In this document: in pieces, positions 62,126-64,000 of the stretch | How positions within the stretch are numbered: the first letter of the stretch is position 1 | Layout of the letters: each line of letters opens with the position of its first letter | Position numbers and translations under genes: made by a program | Notes under the pieces: generated by a model | What the model was told of the DNA's origin: nothing | Seen by the model: the letters and a program-made list of their open reading frames with translations, nothing else | The model's database searches: none | Source of the DNA: JAEUMD01 sp044222395 | GTDB taxonomy: Bacteria; Pseudomonadota; Alphaproteobacteria; Rhizobiales; Hyphomicrobiaceae | Direction of reading: 5' to 3' | Assembly (NCBI GenBank): GCA_044222395.1 | Contig: JBGANK010000009.1 | Location: forward strand, 1 to 64,000 | Length of the DNA stretch: 64,000 nucleotides

Positions 62126-64000
62126 ATGCGCTATCAGGCAGACAAGCCGCTGAAGCCAAAGCGCATGGACGCACTTCGAAAGTCCCCGCCTTCAGCCCGG
62201 ATTGCGGTTTCCCGACCGGCACCCGCCAACACCGAGCCAAGCTCACCGCCTTCCAATGAGCTCGCGCCTGATGACCTTCCCGACCCGTTTGCGAATTGGT
62301 TCCGTGCACGCCACTGGCAGCCGCGCCCGCATCAGCTGGCGTTGATGGCCGCGTCGGAGGCGCGGCGCTCCACGCTCCTCATAGCGCCGACCGGCGCCGG
62401 CAAGACGCTCGCCGGATTCCTGCCCAGTTTGATTCGCCTTTCCGGCAAGCGCTTGGTGAACAAGGGCGCCGGCTTGCGCACGCTCTACATTTCTCCATTG
62501 AAGGCGCTTGCCGCCGACGTCGCCCGCAATCTCATGACGCCCATCACCGAGATGGGCTTGAAGATCCGCACCGAGACGCGCACCGGCGACACCTCGATCG
62601 CGCGCCGGCAGCGTCAGCGCGTGAAGCCGCCTGACATGCTTCTGACGACACCCGAGCAGTTGGCACTCCTGTTGAGCCACACCGATGCTGCGCACCTGTT
62701 TGCAGACCTTGATACGGTGATCCTCGACGAGCTTCATGCGCTGGCGGCGTCCAAGCGCGGCGACCTGCTGGCCCTCGATCTCGCGCGCCTCGCGCAACTG
62801 AGTGACAACCTGATGACGATCGGGCTATCGGCAACTGTGGCACGGCCAAGCGAACTGCGCGCGTTCCTGATGCCACAGACTTCGCCAGAGGACCGGATCT
62901 TGCTCGCCGATGTGATCGATGCTGGCAAGGGCGCGCGTCCCGAGGTGGCGATCCTGGAAACCGAGGCGCCCCTGCCCTGGTCCGGTCACACCGCGCGCTA
63001 CGCCACGACCGAGGTCTACGCGGCGATCAAGCACCATCGCTTGGCGATCGTCTTCGTCAATACGCGTATGCAGGCCGAACTTGTGTTCCAGGAGCTTTGG
63101 CGCGTCAACGAGGATGCGCTTCCCATCGCCCTGCATCACGGATCGCTCGATGCTGCCCGTCGCCGCAAGGTCGAGGCGGCCATGTCCAATGGCGAGCTGC
63201 GCGCCGTCGTCGCCACATCGACGCTCGATCTGGGCATTGACTGGGGCGACGTCGATCTCGTCGTGCACGTCGGCGCGCCCAAAGGTGCCAGCCGCTTCAC
63301 GCAGCGGATCGGCCGCGCCAATCATCGCCTCGACGAGCCTTCGCGCGCCATTCTGGTCCCCTCCAACAGGTTCGAGGTGCTCGAATGCCGCGCCGCGCTG
63401 GAGGCCGCCGACGAAGGCGCGCAGGATGCCGTGCTGTCGCGCGCCGGCAGCCTCGATGTGCTGGCGCAGCACGTTCTCGGCATGGCGTGTTCGGCTCCCT
63501 TCAGGCCCGATGACTTGTTCGCCGAGGTGCGCTCCGCCGCGCCCTACGCTGCACTGTCGCGCGAAAATTTCGACCGCATTGTCGATTTCGTCGCCACCGG
63601 CGGTTACGCGTTGCGAGCCTACGAGCGGTTCGCCAAGCTCAAGCCTGCCGACGGCGACACTCTGCGGATTGCAAACCAGCACATCGCCCGCCAGTACCGG
63701 CTCAACGTCGGCACCATCGTCGACAGCCCCGTGATACGAGTTCGCCTTGTCGGCGCCCGCCGCGCAAGGCGTGGCGCGTCCGCAGGTGCTTTGGCAGGCG
63801 GCAAGGTTCTGGGCGAGGTCGACGAGTATTTCGTCGAGCAGCTGAAACCCGGAGACACATTCGTCTTCGCCGGAGAGGTGGTTCGTTTCGAGGGTTTGAA
63901 GGACACAGAGGCGTTCGTGTCGCGCACGCGCGCGACTGATCCGATGATACCGAGCTACGGCGGCGGCAAATTTCCACTCTCGACTCATCTCGCGTTGCGC
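62126..64000 (+). CDS. Ligase-associated Lhr-like DEXH-box DNA helicase (3' end outside window)
   Basis: Open frame of 625 residues running off the window. Helicase motifs: Walker A APTGAGKTLAGFLPSL, DEXH box VILDELHALAASKRGDLLAL, motif III LSAT, motif IV IVFVNTRMQAELV, motif V STLDLGIDWGDVDLV and motif VI QRIGRANHR. This is the superfamily-2 Lhr type usually encoded with an ATP-dependent DNA ligase and a nuclease in DNA-repair operons. The ATG at 62126 was taken; ATG 62165 in the same frame is also possible. About 200 residues, and any ligase partner, lie outside. Confidence 0.9.
   Translation, partial: MRYQADKPLKPKRMDALRKSPPSARIAVSRPAPANTEPSSPPSNELAPDDLPDPFANWFRARHWQPRPHQLALMAASEARRSTLLIAPTGAGKTLAGFLPSLIRLSGKRLVNKGAGLRTLYISPLKALAADVARNLMTPITEMGLKIRTETRTGDTSIARRQRQRVKPPDMLLTTPEQLALLLSHTDAAHLFADLDTVILDELHALAASKRGDLLALDLARLAQLSDNLMTIGLSATVARPSELRAFLMPQTSPEDRILLADVIDAGKGARPEVAILETEAPLPWSGHTARYATTEVYAAIKHHRLAIVFVNTRMQAELVFQELWRVNEDALPIALHHGSLDAARRRKVEAAMSNGELRAVVATSTLDLGIDWGDVDLVVHVGAPKGASRFTQRIGRANHRLDEPSRAILVPSNRFEVLECRAALEAADEGAQDAVLSRAGSLDVLAQHVLGMACSAPFRPDDLFAEVRSAAPYAALSRENFDRIVDFVATGGYALRAYERFAKLKPADGDTLRIANQHIARQYRLNVGTIVDSPVIRVRLVGARRARRGASAGALAGGKVLGEVDEYFVEQLKPGDTFVFAGEVVRFEGLKDTEAFVSRTRATDPMIPSYGGGKFPLSTHLALR

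Overview
The window looks like a chromosomal segment of a GC-rich alphaproteobacterium, most likely from the Hyphomicrobiales. The evidence is the conserved block murA - DUF2948 - hisD - UPF0262 - LMW phosphatase - maf - yacG, a DUF6460 membrane protein, a quinoprotein-associated SoxYZ-like carrier and a CtrA-like box. The genus cannot be read from the sequence alone.

Layout. (1) 1-10784: core genes for cell wall and histidine synthesis (murA, hisD), a Maf/YacG/nucleoside-transporter block, a minus-strand pair of a CRP-like regulator and a class III adenylate cyclase, a secreted thermonuclease and the SoxYZ-like carrier. (2) 10832-13968: a molybdate ABC transporter (modABC) behind a short ModE-type repressor gene, with a candidate operator between them. 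(3) 14192-14281: tRNA-Ser(GGA), used as an integration site. (4) About 14282-55560: a roughly 41 kb integrated island. Its left end holds a serine recombinase with DUF2924 and DUF3489 partners. Its right end holds an orphan ParB/DNA-methyltransferase, a DUF5681 protein, a broken nuclease gene and an unknown gene. The ends carry diverged direct repeats of the tRNA 3' end plus flank (14257-14358 and 55457-55560). (5) 55714-64000: a sugar-nucleotide epimerase, an orphan DUF2793 tail-fibre-like protein followed by a 20-codon remnant, and the start of a Lhr-like DNA-repair helicase.

The island cargo (17606-50712) is a dense copper/heavy-metal resistance cluster. Copper would be pumped from the cytoplasm by the P1B ATPase CopA, bound or oxidised in the periplasm (cupredoxin, multicopper oxidase, DUF411, Spy/CpxP-like Met-rich protein, several small His/Cys-rich secreted proteins), and expelled by three RND systems. 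The middle RND pump keeps all three CusA copper-relay methionines. The two flanking RND modules are paralogous copies (adaptor, pump, 125-residue periplasmic protein) that lack two of the three methionines, so they may handle another metal or use another route. One TolC-type channel may serve all three. A CDF transporter with a divergent MerR-type regulator points to Zn/Cd/Pb as a second substrate class. Lipid-related genes (FabI paralogue, PhaC-like DUF3141 protein, ICMT-like methyltransferase) sit inside the cluster.

A two-component system (32946-35014) lies at the centre. Four copies of a 17-bp tandem box (TGAAACA-N3-TGWAACA) lie in the promoter regions of the surrounding operons, which suggests a local regulon including autoregulation. 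Many gene pairs in the island overlap by ATGA, indicating translational coupling.
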